In this document: piece after piece, positions 1 to 8,534 of the stretch
Numbering within the stretch: the stretch's first letter is position 1
Layout of the letters: the number at the start of each line of letters is the position of its first letter
Origin: Sediminibacterium sp.
Lineage (GTDB): Bacteria > Bacteroidota > Bacteroidia > Chitinophagales > Chitinophagaceae
Assembly (NCBI GenBank): GCA_016786865.1
Contig: JAEUVE010000020.1
Location: 1 to 64,000, forward strand
Length of the DNA: 64,000 nt
Direction of reading: 5' to 3'
Notes under the pieces: model-generated
Seen by the model: the letters and a program-made list of their open reading frames with translations, nothing else
The model's database searches: none
What the model was told of the DNA's origin: nothing
Program-made: the position numbers and the translations under genes

Positions 1-74
1 ACACCTATTTGATCTGCTTCATTGATGATTGACAGTTTCTCCGAAGCTGAGAAACTCCTTCTTGTTCTTGACAT
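1..74 (-). CDS. IS3-family transposase OrfA, N-terminus only (partial)
   Basis: The minus strand encodes MSRTRRSFSASEKLSIINEA and a few more residues before the window ends. This matches the usual opening of IS3-family OrfA proteins: a basic start followed by a Phe-Ser-x-x-Glu-Lys-Leu segment that leads into the helix-turn-helix binding the element's ends. The ATG is at 72-74 with a weak AGGA sequence upstream. OrfA normally acts with OrfB, the DDE transposase, through a programmed frameshift; OrfB is outside the window. Only 24 codons are visible, so the family call rests on this segment and on the adjoining inverted repeat. Confidence 0.7.
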   Translation of the reverse strand, partial: MSRTRRSFSASEKLSIINEADQIG

Positions 75-139
75 GATTCCTAAATTTAGTGACTTAATTG
101 TTGTTACAATCTTGTCCAGCTATTTAGGGGGTCAATACA
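1..139 (-). mobile_element. IS3-family insertion sequence, one end only (continues past the left edge)
   Basis: Read on the minus strand from position 139, the sequence begins TGTATTGACCCC and continues to a GGACA block. This resembles the terminal inverted repeats of IS3-family (IS150-type) elements, which start with TG. An orfA-like transposase reading frame starts 65 bases inside this end, the usual spacing for the family. The receptor coding frame becomes recognisable at base 140, directly outside the repeat, which fixes the boundary. The rest of the element, its other end and the target duplication lie outside the window. Confidence 0.8.
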
Positions 140-3100
140 GAACTCCTTTCAACAGTTCTCGACCGCATCGTCGCCAACAAACCACTCCGTTATGATTTTA
201 AGGATAAATACATCATCTTCATATCAAAAACAGACTCTATTGTTCAGCCTAAAGTCATCTCACCATTAACATTTGCTCCTGAGTTAGGTATCAAGGGGCG
301 CGTAGTCAACGAAAGTGGAGTACCTCTGGCAGGAGTATCAGTTCTTATTAAAGGGACACAAAGAGGAACGGTTAGTAATGAAAATGGTGAATTTAATTTT
401 AATGAAGTACCGGCTAATCTGATACTAATTTTTAGTAGTGTTAATATGCAACAACTTGAATATAAAGTTGGCTCAGATAACAAGCATAGCATTGTTGTAA
501 CACTCAAGCCCAAAATAATTGAATTAGATGAGGTTGGAATTACTTCTGTTAATAATGGATATCAGCAGATTTTTCGTGAAAAGTCTACGGGATCCTTTAC
601 TGTTGTTAGTAATCGTTTATTTAATGAACAGGTGGGTACTTCTGTACTAGCAAGATTAGATGGGATAGCAAACGGATTGACCATTGATAAAAAAAGAGCT
701 AATTCTTATTCTACCGGCATCATGATCCGTGGCCTTAGCACCATTGGTGGCCCGAAGGACCCTTTGATCATTTTAGATAATTTTCCCTATGATGGCGAAT
801 TGAATAATATCAATCCCAACGATGTGGAGTCCGTCACCCTTCTAAAAGATGCCGCTGCCGCTGCTATCTGGGGAACACGGGCAGGCAATGGGGTGATTGT
901 GATTACCACCAAGAAAGGGCGTTTTAACCAGCCCACAACTATTGAATTTGCCTCTAACTTAACCATTGTTGTTAAACCAGATATCTGGTATGCAAAGCCC
1001 ATCAGTTCCACAGATTATATCGATGTGGAGCAGTTTTTATATAGCAAGGGATTTTATAACAGCAATATTAATTCCGTAAACAAACCAGCTCTCTCCCCCG
1101 TGCTGGAACTATTGATCAAAAAATCGAACGCGCAATTGACACCCGCTGAAGCGGAAGCTAGGATCAATGCACTACGTTATGTGGATGTGAGAAATGATTT
1201 CCAGAAATACATCTATCAACCGGCAGTGCAGCAGCAATATGCACTTTCGATAAGAGGAGGAAACCAGAACATCGCATGGTTGCTTTCTGGAGGGTATGAC
1301 CGCAATATCTCCGAACTTTCAGCCTCCCTGCAAAGAATCAGCCTGCGAAGCGAAAATACCATCCGCCTGAATTCCAAACTGCAACTAACAGCAGGTATGT
1401 CCTACATACAAAATACCACTACCAGCGGTCAGGGCGGCTATGGCTCCATTACTTCTGGCGGTGGTGTTTCCTTGTATCCCTATGCCATGTTTGCAGACGA
1501 AAATGGTAAGGCCCTTGCCTTGAATAAATCCTACCGTCAGTCCTACCTCGACACAGTAGGGCAGGGTAAATTGCTTGACTGGAAATACTATCCGCTGGAA
1601 GATTACAAACATGCGCTTACCACCAGTAACCGATACGATCTGATGGCTTTTGCTAATCTTAATTACAAAATTTCAAGTGATTGGACAGCTGAGGTACAAT
1701 ACCGCTATGAGAACCAGCGCACCACTAACCAGACCCTCTTTGAAAAAGAGAGTTTTTTTGCACGAAATACCATCAACAATTTCACACAACTCAATTATGC
1801 AACTGGTCAGAAAACCAATCGGGTGCCCGTGGGTGGCATCCTTGACCAATCCAATATACTGCTGTTGGCCAAGAACTACCGGGCGCAGCTCCATTACAAC
1901 CGCAGCTGGAAAAACCATCGTTTAAGTGGAATATTTGGTGGAGAGATCCGTGAAGTAAACACTAACACCAATACCTATCGCACTTATGGCTATAATCCGG
2001 ATAACCTGACCTCTGTCAACGTGGATTACACAATAACCTATCCGCAATTCGTTACTGGGTTTTCTTCCTTTATTCCGAATACTAATTTTCTATCCAAAGA
2101 AACCAATCGCTTTGTGTCCACTTATACCAATCTTGCGTGGACCTATCTGGATCGGTATACTCTTTCAGCCAGCGGTCGCCGGGATGCGTCCAATATTTTT
2201 GGTGTGAAAACCAACCAGAAATGGACCCCACTCTGGTCAACTGGACTATCCTGGCTGATTTCAAAAGAAAAATTCTATACAGCTGACTGGCTGCCCTTCC
2301 TCAAGTTGAACATGAGTTACGGTTTTAGTGGCAATATCAATCCCAACCAATCAGCGTTGACCACCATAACGACCCAGTCAACCTCCCCCTATACGCTTTT
2401 GCCAATGGCGACTATCAGCCAGTACGGCAACCCTGATCTACGCTGGGAAAAATCCGGTCAGTTGAATATCCACCTGGAATTTAAATCACTGCGTAATCGG
2501 CTGAGTGGAACCATTGAATATTTTTCGAAAACTGGAAAAGATCTCTATGGATTAACACCGATAGACTACACAGGTGTGATTGTGAATACGCTTGTAAAAA
2601 ACACGGCTTCCATGAAAGGTTCCGGATGGGATCTGGAACTAAACAGCCTGAATGTTGATCGGAAATTCAAATGGCAAACTACACTACTGTGGAACATAGC
2701 AAAAAACAGGGTAACCGAGTATTATACCAATTCAGCCAGAGCTTCAAATTATATTTTGAGCGCTGGAACCTACTCACTTTCCCCTTTACAAGGCTACCCT
2801 GTATATTCAGTCTTCTCTTACCCCTTTGTGGGTCTGGATCCCCTTTCAGGCAATCCGCAGGGAATCTTTAATAAACAATTGAGTACCGACTATACGGCAT
2901 TGGTAGGTGATTCTCTGAAAAATGCGGTGTACAATGGTTCGGCTGTTCCCTTATCACAACTGGCATTGAGAAACACGTTCACTTATGAACGATTTTCGCT
3001 GACAGTCAATATCGTGGGCAAAACCGGTTATTATTTCCGCCGCAGTACCATTGACTACTTTACGCTATTCAACAATGGAGGGGGCCACGCAGATTTCGCC

Positions 3101-3430
3101 AGAAGATGGCAGAATCCCGGCGATGAAACGACTACTACCGTTCCCTCTATGACTTATCCATTGGTAACAAACAGGGATGTTTTTTACAAAGGTTCCGAGC
3201 CCTTAGTGGAAAAAGGCGATCATATCCGCCTGCAGTATATTACCCTGAGTTACGAATATGCACCTGGCAAAAAAAGAAGTACCCCTTTTAGTCGGATCAG
3301 GGTATTTGCCAATGCCAGTAACCTAGGCATTCTCTGGCGAGCCAATACTGCTAAACTGGATCCTGATTATCTGGATAACACCATACCACCTTCCGCTGCA
3401 TTTTCAGTGGGATGCAACCTTAGTTTTTAA
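140..3430 (+). pseudogene. SusC/RagA-type TonB-dependent outer membrane receptor, 5' end removed by the IS insertion
   Basis: The open frame starts immediately outside the IS end and reads ELLSTVLDRIVANKPLRYDF, the second half of an STN (secretin/TonB short N-terminal) domain. A carboxypeptidase-regulatory-like domain follows (about 281-500), then a plug domain containing IRGLSTIGGPKDPLIILDN and LKDAAAAAIWGTRAGNGVI, then a long beta-barrel ending in Leu-Ser-Phe. This is the SusC layout for importing oligosaccharides or peptides through the outer membrane. A TAG at 125-127 inside the IS repeat closes the frame upstream. The first in-frame ATG is at 446, past the STN domain and without a signal peptide. 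The encoded receptor is therefore probably not exported, although the remaining 3.3 kb is intact. It lies 17 bases upstream of its SusD partner. Confidence 0.85.
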
Positions 3431-3447
3431 TTACTAAACAAACAATT

Positions 3448-4809
3448 ATGAAACAACAATATAAATTCACAATCAGCATTTTGATAGCAACCACCCTTCT
3501 GTTGAGTGCCTGTACAAAATACCTGGACACCAAACCCAACCAGGCACTTTCGGTTCCTAACTCCTTAAGTGATCTGCAGTCCTTGTTGGACACCTATTAC
3601 AAGCTAAACAATACCGATCCAGGATCTTCTGAAACCAGTGCTGATAATTATTATCTGACTGATGCGGATTGGAATACGCTGGCAGAACCTTACAGAAGAC
3701 TATATACCTGGCAGAATGACCGGGTATTTTCCAATTACCAGAATGACTGGTCAAACATATACAGTACTGTATTTGTGACCAATGTCGTCCTGGATAATAT
3801 TAAATCAATTGAGAGAACTGCCGCCAATCAACAAGAGTGGGACAATGTAAAAGGATCGGCTTTGGTGTTGCGTGCGCGGTCCTTCCTGCAGGCTGCCATC
3901 ATCTGGTGCGGACCTTATGTCCCCGGCAATGCAGAAACAGCGATGGGAATACCCCTTCGCATGTCGCAGGATTTTAACGAAAAATCTACCAGAAGCACAC
4001 TAAAGCAAACCTATGATCAGATTTTGCAGGACTTGAAGGAAGCTGCCGATCGCCTGGCTTCCACCCCTTTGCATGTAATGCGTCCTTCCAAAGCTGCAAC
4101 CTTTGGATTGATAGCTAGAACCTATCTGTCGATGGGAAACTATGACAGCTGCCTGTTGTATGCTGACAAGTCTTTACAAATCAAGAGCACACTGCTGAAC
4201 TACAATACAATAAATGCGAACAATGCTTTTCCTTTCCCACAACTCAACTCAGAAGTCGTGATGGAAAACCTGATTCCTGTCCCGCCACCCATATCCATTA
4301 ATCGGGCAAAGATTGATTCAACCCTTTATAATAGTTATCATCCTAATGATCTGCGCAAAACCCTGTTTTTTAAAAGCAATGGCAATGGAACGTATGGGTT
4401 TAAAGGCAGCTATGAAGGAGGTGGTAATCTCTTTAGTGGGGTAGCTATAGATGAAGTTTACCTGATGCGGGCAGAAGCAAATGCAAAACTGGGTAACTTA
4501 TCTACGGCCATGGCAGACCTGAATACCTTACTGCAGACCCGTTGGCGGACCGGAACCTATATACCGGTTTCCAATGTAACGGCAACAGCCTTATTACAAT
4601 TAATACGAACTGAAAGAAGAAAAGAATTATTAATGCGGGGGCTTAGATGGATGGACCTTAAAAGACTAAATGTAGAAGGCGAAAATATTACACTGACAAG
4701 AATTCTAGGAGGTCAGACCTATACCCTGCCACCCAATGATCCGCGGTATGCCATTGCAATACCAGAGGAGGTTGTATTATTATCTGGAATTACACCCAAT
4801 CCTAGATAA
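3448..4809 (+). CDS. SusD/RagB family nutrient-binding outer membrane lipoprotein
   Basis: This 453-residue protein has a lipoprotein signal peptide with Cys22 in the lipobox (LLLSAC), then the typical KYLDTKPNQ opening of SusD proteins. The alpha-helical TPR-like body carries the family signatures ARSFLQAAIIW, LIARTYLSMGNYD and, near the C-terminus, DEVYLMRAEANAKLG and ERRKELLMRGLRWMDLKRLN. SusD proteins sit on the cell surface and form the lid over the SusC channel, capturing the ligand. The gene follows the IS-truncated receptor by 17 bases and was presumably its partner. With the receptor broken, any function would depend on another SusC protein or be lost. No glycoside hydrolase lies nearby, so the ligand cannot be guessed. 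Confidence 0.93.
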   Translation: MKQQYKFTISILIATTLLLSACTKYLDTKPNQALSVPNSLSDLQSLLDTYYKLNNTDPGSSETSADNYYLTDADWNTLAEPYRRLYTWQNDRVFSNYQNDWSNIYSTVFVTNVVLDNIKSIERTAANQQEWDNVKGSALVLRARSFLQAAIIWCGPYVPGNAETAMGIPLRMSQDFNEKSTRSTLKQTYDQILQDLKEAADRLASTPLHVMRPSKAATFGLIARTYLSMGNYDSCLLYADKSLQIKSTLLNYNTINANNAFPFPQLNSEVVMENLIPVPPPISINRAKIDSTLYNSYHPNDLRKTLFFKSNGNGTYGFKGSYEGGGNLFSGVAIDEVYLMRAEANAKLGNLSTAMADLNTLLQTRWRTGTYIPVSNVTATALLQLIRTERRKELLMRGLRWMDLKRLNVEGENITLTRILGGQTYTLPPNDPRYAIAIPEEVVLLSGITPNPR

Positions 4810-4926
4810 TAAATTTTTATTCAAAAAGATGTTGATTCAGTTGTTAAATAGTATTTAGTTTCTTAAACATTATTTTTACCCTATATGAAGGGGTATTATA
4901 CAAAAAAGTCTCTTACTATTAGATTC

Positions 4927-4961
4927 TTATAAAAATTTGGATAGTATCCAAATTTTTATAA
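4927..4961. terminator. Perfect 17-bp inverted repeat around one base, possible terminator
   Basis: TTATAAAAATTTGGATA (4927-4943) is followed by a single G and then its exact reverse complement (4945-4961). It lies between the SusD gene and the thioredoxin-like gene. The T-rich right arm would let the RNA hairpin end transcription after SusD. The very short spacer and the symmetry would also suit a dimeric regulator. Confidence 0.45.
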
Positions 4962-5038
4962 ACGTGCGATAAATTCTGCAAAAGGTAGGCTGTATCCCAA
5001 ATTGATAAGTCTATTATTTTTTAAATAATCATTCCAAA

Positions 5039-6310
5039 ATGAAATACATACTTTGCCTAATGGTAGTTTTATGCCATCAAAGGCTATTTTCACAGGCCAC
5101 TCAACCACTAACAGTAGGAGATCGCGTGCATGACAGAGCCCTACAACCCATTCTAAATGCATCATATACAACCTATAGACTGAATGCAGAAGCGGGTAAA
5201 CTTTTTATCCTTGACTTTTTTGACACCAGATGCGGCTCTTGTATATCGGCTCTTCCAATGCTAGATTCTCTCCAAAACCATTTTGGTGAGGCGGTTTCAA
5301 TTCTGGTAGTCAGCTCAGAATCCTCAGCAACTATAAGTAAATTCCTGAAAACTAATCCAAGGGTGAAGCATGTGCGCTTACCTTTTCTGACGGATGATTC
5401 AATTTTACATCACACCTTTCCACATTATCTCTTACCTCATGAAGTGTGGATCAAAAATGGGAAAGTGATAGCCATTACTGAAGCATCCGCCATAAACCAT
5501 TCCAACCTTCAGGCAGCATTATCAGAAGCTGGGATTCGACTATCGATAAAAAGAGACCTGCTGGAATTTAACCATAACATACCGCTACACAGCCAGCTGT
5601 CAGCTATAGATTCTACTCTCTTTTTACGCCAGAACCTGCTTACCCGTCAGGTAGATGGACTGGGCTCCAGAAGGGGCAACCAATTGATTGCCGGGAAGAA
5701 GAGAATCTATTTTATCAATTGGGAGCTTTTAAGTCTGTTTCAACATGCCTGGGAATTTCAGGCTAATCGGGTCTTACTTGAAGTGCCGGATCCAGCACTA
5801 TACCTCGATAAATATACAGCTCCTGACGAGTGGAAAAGGAATAATTTGTATTGTTATGAAGGCATATTTCCGGAAAATTGCCCAGATTCTTTGGTATTGG
5901 AAGACCTAAAAACCTCACTTCAATCTGCCTCCCCCCTCAATGGCTCCTGGCAAAATAGGGAATTGCCCTGCTATGTTCTTTCAGCAGAAGGAAATGGGCC
6001 TGTACGATCCAATGCAGAAAGACAGGCTTACAGGAAAGATAATCTATCAGACAGCATATTTATGCAAAGTCATAGTCTGTTAGCCATCACAGCCATTTTT
6101 AATAATGCCACAAAGGCGACTCCCCGAAAGGCAATCATAGTTGATGAAACGGGCATAGATTATCCTGTCGACATAGTTATTCCATTCAAAGCTCTGTCAG
6201 ATCCCGCATTATTAACTGAGGCGTTGATTCCCTATAAACTCAAGCTCACTCCCGCAAAAAGACATCTTAGGGTATTCGTGTTGACAGAGAATCAATCCTA
6301 TAATTTCTGA
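5039..6310 (+). CDS. Secreted thioredoxin-fold (TlpA/AhpC-type) protein with a C-terminal extension
   Basis: The 423-residue protein starts with a signal peptide (about residues 1-20). A thioredoxin-like domain follows (about 25-165), with the redox pair Cys65-Gly-Ser-Cys68 in LDFFDTRCGSC and a later Pro-His-Tyr-Leu-Leu stretch near the cis-Pro position. The remaining 250 residues are not thioredoxin. Their end, with VDETGIDYPVDI and a later KLKLTPAKRHLRVFVL, resembles the C-terminal signature of DUF3738 proteins; this is my reading and needs a profile search. Such genes often follow SusC/SusD pairs in Sphingobacteria-like genomes. A periplasmic thiol-disulphide role is likely. It is separated from SusD by 229 bases and a palindrome, so it may be transcribed separately. 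Confidence 0.75.
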   Translation: MKYILCLMVVLCHQRLFSQATQPLTVGDRVHDRALQPILNASYTTYRLNAEAGKLFILDFFDTRCGSCISALPMLDSLQNHFGEAVSILVVSSESSATISKFLKTNPRVKHVRLPFLTDDSILHHTFPHYLLPHEVWIKNGKVIAITEASAINHSNLQAALSEAGIRLSIKRDLLEFNHNIPLHSQLSAIDSTLFLRQNLLTRQVDGLGSRRGNQLIAGKKRIYFINWELLSLFQHAWEFQANRVLLEVPDPALYLDKYTAPDEWKRNNLYCYEGIFPENCPDSLVLEDLKTSLQSASPLNGSWQNRELPCYVLSAEGNGPVRSNAERQAYRKDNLSDSIFMQSHSLLAITAIFNNATKATPRKAIIVDETGIDYPVDIVIPFKALSDPALLTEALIPYKLKLTPAKRHLRVFVLTENQSYNF

Positions 6311-6561
6311 AGAAACAGATAGTGCTATAAAATATTTTACACATTCAACTTTATTTTCTTTTACGACAATCTTTATTAAAGTGATGCCCAGCCTCATAAC
6401 TTCAAGAAATCAAATTATACATTTAATGTGTTCTCTTAATAGGGAGTCTTCAACCAGTTGTAAATTGGGAGAGAGATACATGCAGCAATAAAAAATGTAT
6501 GAAATTCAGCGACACAAACCAATTTTCTTTAAAATTTATATAATCGCCCACACAAACAAAC
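6311..6561. other. AT-rich intergenic stretch with no recognisable gene
   Basis: This stretch lies between two genes whose ends face each other. I see no conserved reading frame, RNA gene or repeat in it. It is clearly more AT-rich than the DNA to its right and marks the end of the accessory-looking left part of the window. Confidence 0.6.
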
Positions 6562-6591
6562 AAAAAAGCCGCCCTGATTACTCAGGACGGC
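6562..6591 (-). terminator. Rho-independent terminator of the small Cys-rich gene
   Basis: On the minus strand a hairpin with arms GCCGTCCTGA and TCAGGGCGGC (loop of four bases, one G-T type pair) is followed by a run of six T residues. It lies about 20 bases past the stop codon of the gene at 6613-6831. Confidence 0.85.
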
Positions 6592-6612
6592 TTCGATATG
6601 GTTGGTAAACCC

Positions 6613-6831
6613 TTATGCTTTTTCAGCAGGCTTGGTTTCTTTTTTCTTTGCGTCTTTCTTGCAGCAGTCTTTCATGTCCTTGCCGTCTTTCATTTTGCAA
6701 TCCTTCATGTCTTTGCCTTCTTTCATGCCGCACTCTTTAGACTTGGCACATTTCTTACCATCACCACCGTGTGCAAATGCAACACCGCTAAACAAAAATG
6801 CTGCTGTAGCAAATACCAGTAATTTTTTCAT
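6613..6831 (-). CDS. Small secreted Cys/Met/Lys-rich repeat protein
   Basis: The 72-residue product has a clear signal peptide ending at Ala20 (VAFA). The mature part is about 52 residues of Lys, Asp, Cys, Met and Gly, with an imperfect 11-residue tandem repeat: GKDMKDCKMKD (39-49) then GKDMKDCCKKD (50-60). Cysteines are at 28, 34, 45, 56 and 57, and a His follows the signal cleavage site. This composition resembles small periplasmic metal-binding or metal-buffering proteins, but I recognise no named family and the role is inferred only from composition. It has its own terminator, and a possible -7 element (TAACTTTA on the minus strand, at 6861-6868) lies about 30 bases upstream, so it is probably transcribed alone. 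Confidence 0.75.
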   Translation of the reverse strand: MKKLLVFATAAFLFSGVAFAHGGDGKKCAKSKECGMKEGKDMKDCKMKDGKDMKDCCKKDAKKKETKPAEKA

Positions 6832-6888
6832 ATCGCTTGTTTTTTATTTTTGAATATACCTAAAGTTAGGGAATTTGGGCGAACTCAC

Positions 6889-7545
6889 CTACCAGGTAGC
6901 CAATACATCTATTCCACCCTTTACCACCTGGTTCAGGCTTACGTTTACCTTGGTTCCCACGGGCAACAACACGTCTACCCGGCTGCCGAACTTAATAAAT
7001 CCGTACTCATCGCACTGTTTTACGGTCTGGCCCACCTGGGTATAGTTACAAATCCGCTTGGCCAGGGCCCCGGCGATCTGCTTGTACAATATTTCTCCGT
7101 GGTTGTTCTTCACCGCCACACTCCAGCGTTCGTTTTCGGTGGAAGATTTGGGGTGCCAGGCCACCAGGTATTTGCCCTTGTGGTACTGGTTATAAGTTAC
7201 CTCCCCGCTCATGGGGTTGCGGTTCACGTGCACATTGGCCGGACTCATAAATATGCTGATCTGGATCCGCTTATCCTTAAAGTACTCCGTATCGGTTAAC
7301 TCTTCTATCACCACCACCTTTCCGTCGCAGGGGCTGATGATCTGGTTATCGTTAATGGTGAATACCCGGTTGGGGATTCTGAAGAAGGAAATGATGAACA
7401 GCAATAGTCCAAAAGTTACCACAAACAGGGCAATGGCCAGCCATTGCAGCTCCTCACCCAGCATGCTAAAGGAAATCAGGTTGATTACGCCTACAATCAG
7501 GGCGGTTACGGCAATGGTTTTATATCCTTCTCTGTGTATGGTCAT
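6889..7545 (-). CDS. psd: Phosphatidylserine decarboxylase family protein (short, proenzyme type)
   Basis: The 218-residue protein belongs to the short phosphatidylserine decarboxylase class that makes phosphatidylethanolamine from phosphatidylserine at the inner membrane. Two hydrophobic segments occupy roughly residues 10-55. The catalytic core contains SPCDGKVV, FMSPANVHVNR and YHKGKYLVAWHPKS. Near the C-terminus the Gly187-Ser188 pair in FIKFGSRVDV is the expected self-cleavage site that creates the pyruvoyl cofactor. It lies 6 bases downstream of cdsA on the same strand. The pairing fits phospholipid synthesis, since CdsA supplies the CDP-diacylglycerol used to make phosphatidylserine. 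Confidence 0.92.
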   Translation of the reverse strand: MTIHREGYKTIAVTALIVGVINLISFSMLGEELQWLAIALFVVTFGLLLFIISFFRIPNRVFTINDNQIISPCDGKVVVIEELTDTEYFKDKRIQISIFMSPANVHVNRNPMSGEVTYNQYHKGKYLVAWHPKSSTENERWSVAVKNNHGEILYKQIAGALAKRICNYTQVGQTVKQCDEYGFIKFGSRVDVLLPVGTKVNVSLNQVVKGGIDVLATW

Positions 7546-7551
7546 TGGTCC

Positions 7552-8259
7552 TTATTGAACGGCAAATGTATACCGTAAAAGGTACAATACCAACCATACG
7601 GCCGGTGCTGCTATCAGCAGGGAATCGAACCGGTCCAGGAAGCCCCCGTGTCCGGGCATGATCTGGCCGCTGTCTTTTACCCCCGCGGTTCGCTTGAGCT
7701 TGCTTTCCAGCAGATCGCCCAGGGTTCCGGTTACCGCGGCGGTTGCGGAGATCAATACCAGCGGCAGTATGGGGAAGTTCCAGATCAGGTGTGCTCCGGC
7801 TGTTACCACCAGCACCGCCAGCAGGGCGCCGCCCGCCGTTCCTTCCCAGGTTTTCTTGGGGGAGATGGGCGAGAGCGGGGTTTTACCGATTAATGAGCCC
7901 ACCAGGTAGGCCATGGTATCGTTGATCCAGATGGAGGCGATCAATATCATCGACAGGGTCCATTCGGGCCCGTTGAAATAATCCGTTCCGTGCCGGTAAA
8001 AATACCGCATGGCCATAAAGGGCAGGGTTAAATATACAAGACCCAATACCAGGTATTTGAACCCCGGCAGCGGAAACCGGTTGTACATCGGGTCCATCAG
8101 CCGGATCAGCCGGATCAGCTCAAACACACAGCCAATCTGTATCAGCAGAAAAAGCGTATCGTAGCTCCAGGCATTCCACATGATTCCGCCGAGCATCACT
8201 ACCACAAATACTACTGCGGTGATTGCTCTGGTTTTTAGGGTTGCTAGGTTCAGGGCCAT
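7552..8259 (-). CDS. cdsA: Phosphatidate cytidylyltransferase (CDP-diacylglycerol synthase)
   Basis: This is a multi-pass membrane protein of 235 residues. It carries the CDP-diacylglycerol synthase signature near the C-terminus (GDLLESKLKRTAGVKDSG followed by PGHGGFLDRFDSL), including the conserved Asp residues that bind metal and CTP. It converts phosphatidate and CTP to CDP-diacylglycerol, the precursor of membrane phospholipids. An ATG 39 bases further upstream is in frame, but a TAAATTTG -7 promoter element (8296-8303) overlaps that ATG, so the start at 8259 (MALNLATLKTRA) is preferred. The psd-like gene follows 6 bases downstream and is probably cotranscribed. Confidence 0.93.
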   Translation of the reverse strand: MALNLATLKTRAITAVVFVVVMLGGIMWNAWSYDTLFLLIQIGCVFELIRLIRLMDPMYNRFPLPGFKYLVLGLVYLTLPFMAMRYFYRHGTDYFNGPEWTLSMILIASIWINDTMAYLVGSLIGKTPLSPISPKKTWEGTAGGALLAVLVVTAGAHLIWNFPILPLVLISATAAVTGTLGDLLESKLKRTAGVKDSGQIMPGHGGFLDRFDSLLIAAPAVWLVLYLLRYTFAVQ

Positions 8260-8295
8260 GGAATTTGGTTTGGTGTGGAAATAGCCGTTGTTGCA

Positions 8296-8303
8296 CAAAT
8301 TTA
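8296..8303 (-). promoter_or_regulatory. -7 promoter element (TAnnTTTG) for cdsA-psd
   Basis: The minus strand reads TAAATTTG, an exact match to the Bacteroidota -7 consensus. It places the transcript start near 8290, upstream of the chosen cdsA start and downstream of the alternative one. No good -33 TTTG was found at the expected distance. Confidence 0.5.
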
Positions 8304-8327
8304 CGGCAATGCCCGTTGAATGCGGGC

Positions 8328-8534
8328 TTAATTCAGCAGGGTTTGCTGCACCAGTTGCACAGCCGTATCTTTTAAATGCCCCGGCACATAGAGTTCTATA
8401 TCACCGAAGTTCAGGTAACTGCTATCCTGTTTATTCAGTTGCCGTACCGGTACCTGGTTCTCTTCCAGCATACCCTGTACAATACTGGCCTCTGCTATAC
8501 TGCGGGTGGTAAATATCTTAATCCATGGTTCCAT
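8328..8534 (-). CDS. DUF2007 family small protein (putative signal-transducing protein)
   Basis: The 68-residue protein reads WIKIFTTRSIAEASIVQGML at its start and contains ELYVPGHLKDTAVQLVQQ near its end. This is the layout of the DUF2007 domain, a small alpha-beta fold related to PII-like proteins. No enzymatic function is established for it. Its start overlaps the end of the CPBP protease gene by 17 bases, so the two are very probably translated from one transcript. In Bacteroidota these two genes and cdsA/psd are commonly close neighbours, which hints at a link to membrane lipid or envelope metabolism; that link is only an inference. Confidence 0.8.
   Translation of the reverse strand: MEPWIKIFTTRSIAEASIVQGMLEENQVPVRQLNKQDSSYLNFGDIELYVPGHLKDTAVQLVQQTLLN

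Noticed and set aside
1673..1925. Open reading frames on both strands inside the SusC-type receptor
   Set aside because: They overlap a clearly conserved receptor frame, show no recognisable domains and fit shadow frames.
6613..6831. Repeat in the small Cys-rich gene as a CRISPR-like or tandem DNA repeat
   Set aside because: The repeat is in-frame protein coding (11 residues, two copies) with a signal peptide, not a spacer-repeat array.
7648..7925. Plus-strand frames opposite cdsA
   Set aside because: Low-complexity translations antisense to a well-supported gene; no independent start signals.
8260..8298. Longer N-terminus for CdsA (MCNNGYFHTK)
   Set aside because: Its ATG overlaps an exact TAAATTTG promoter element, so the transcript would begin after it.
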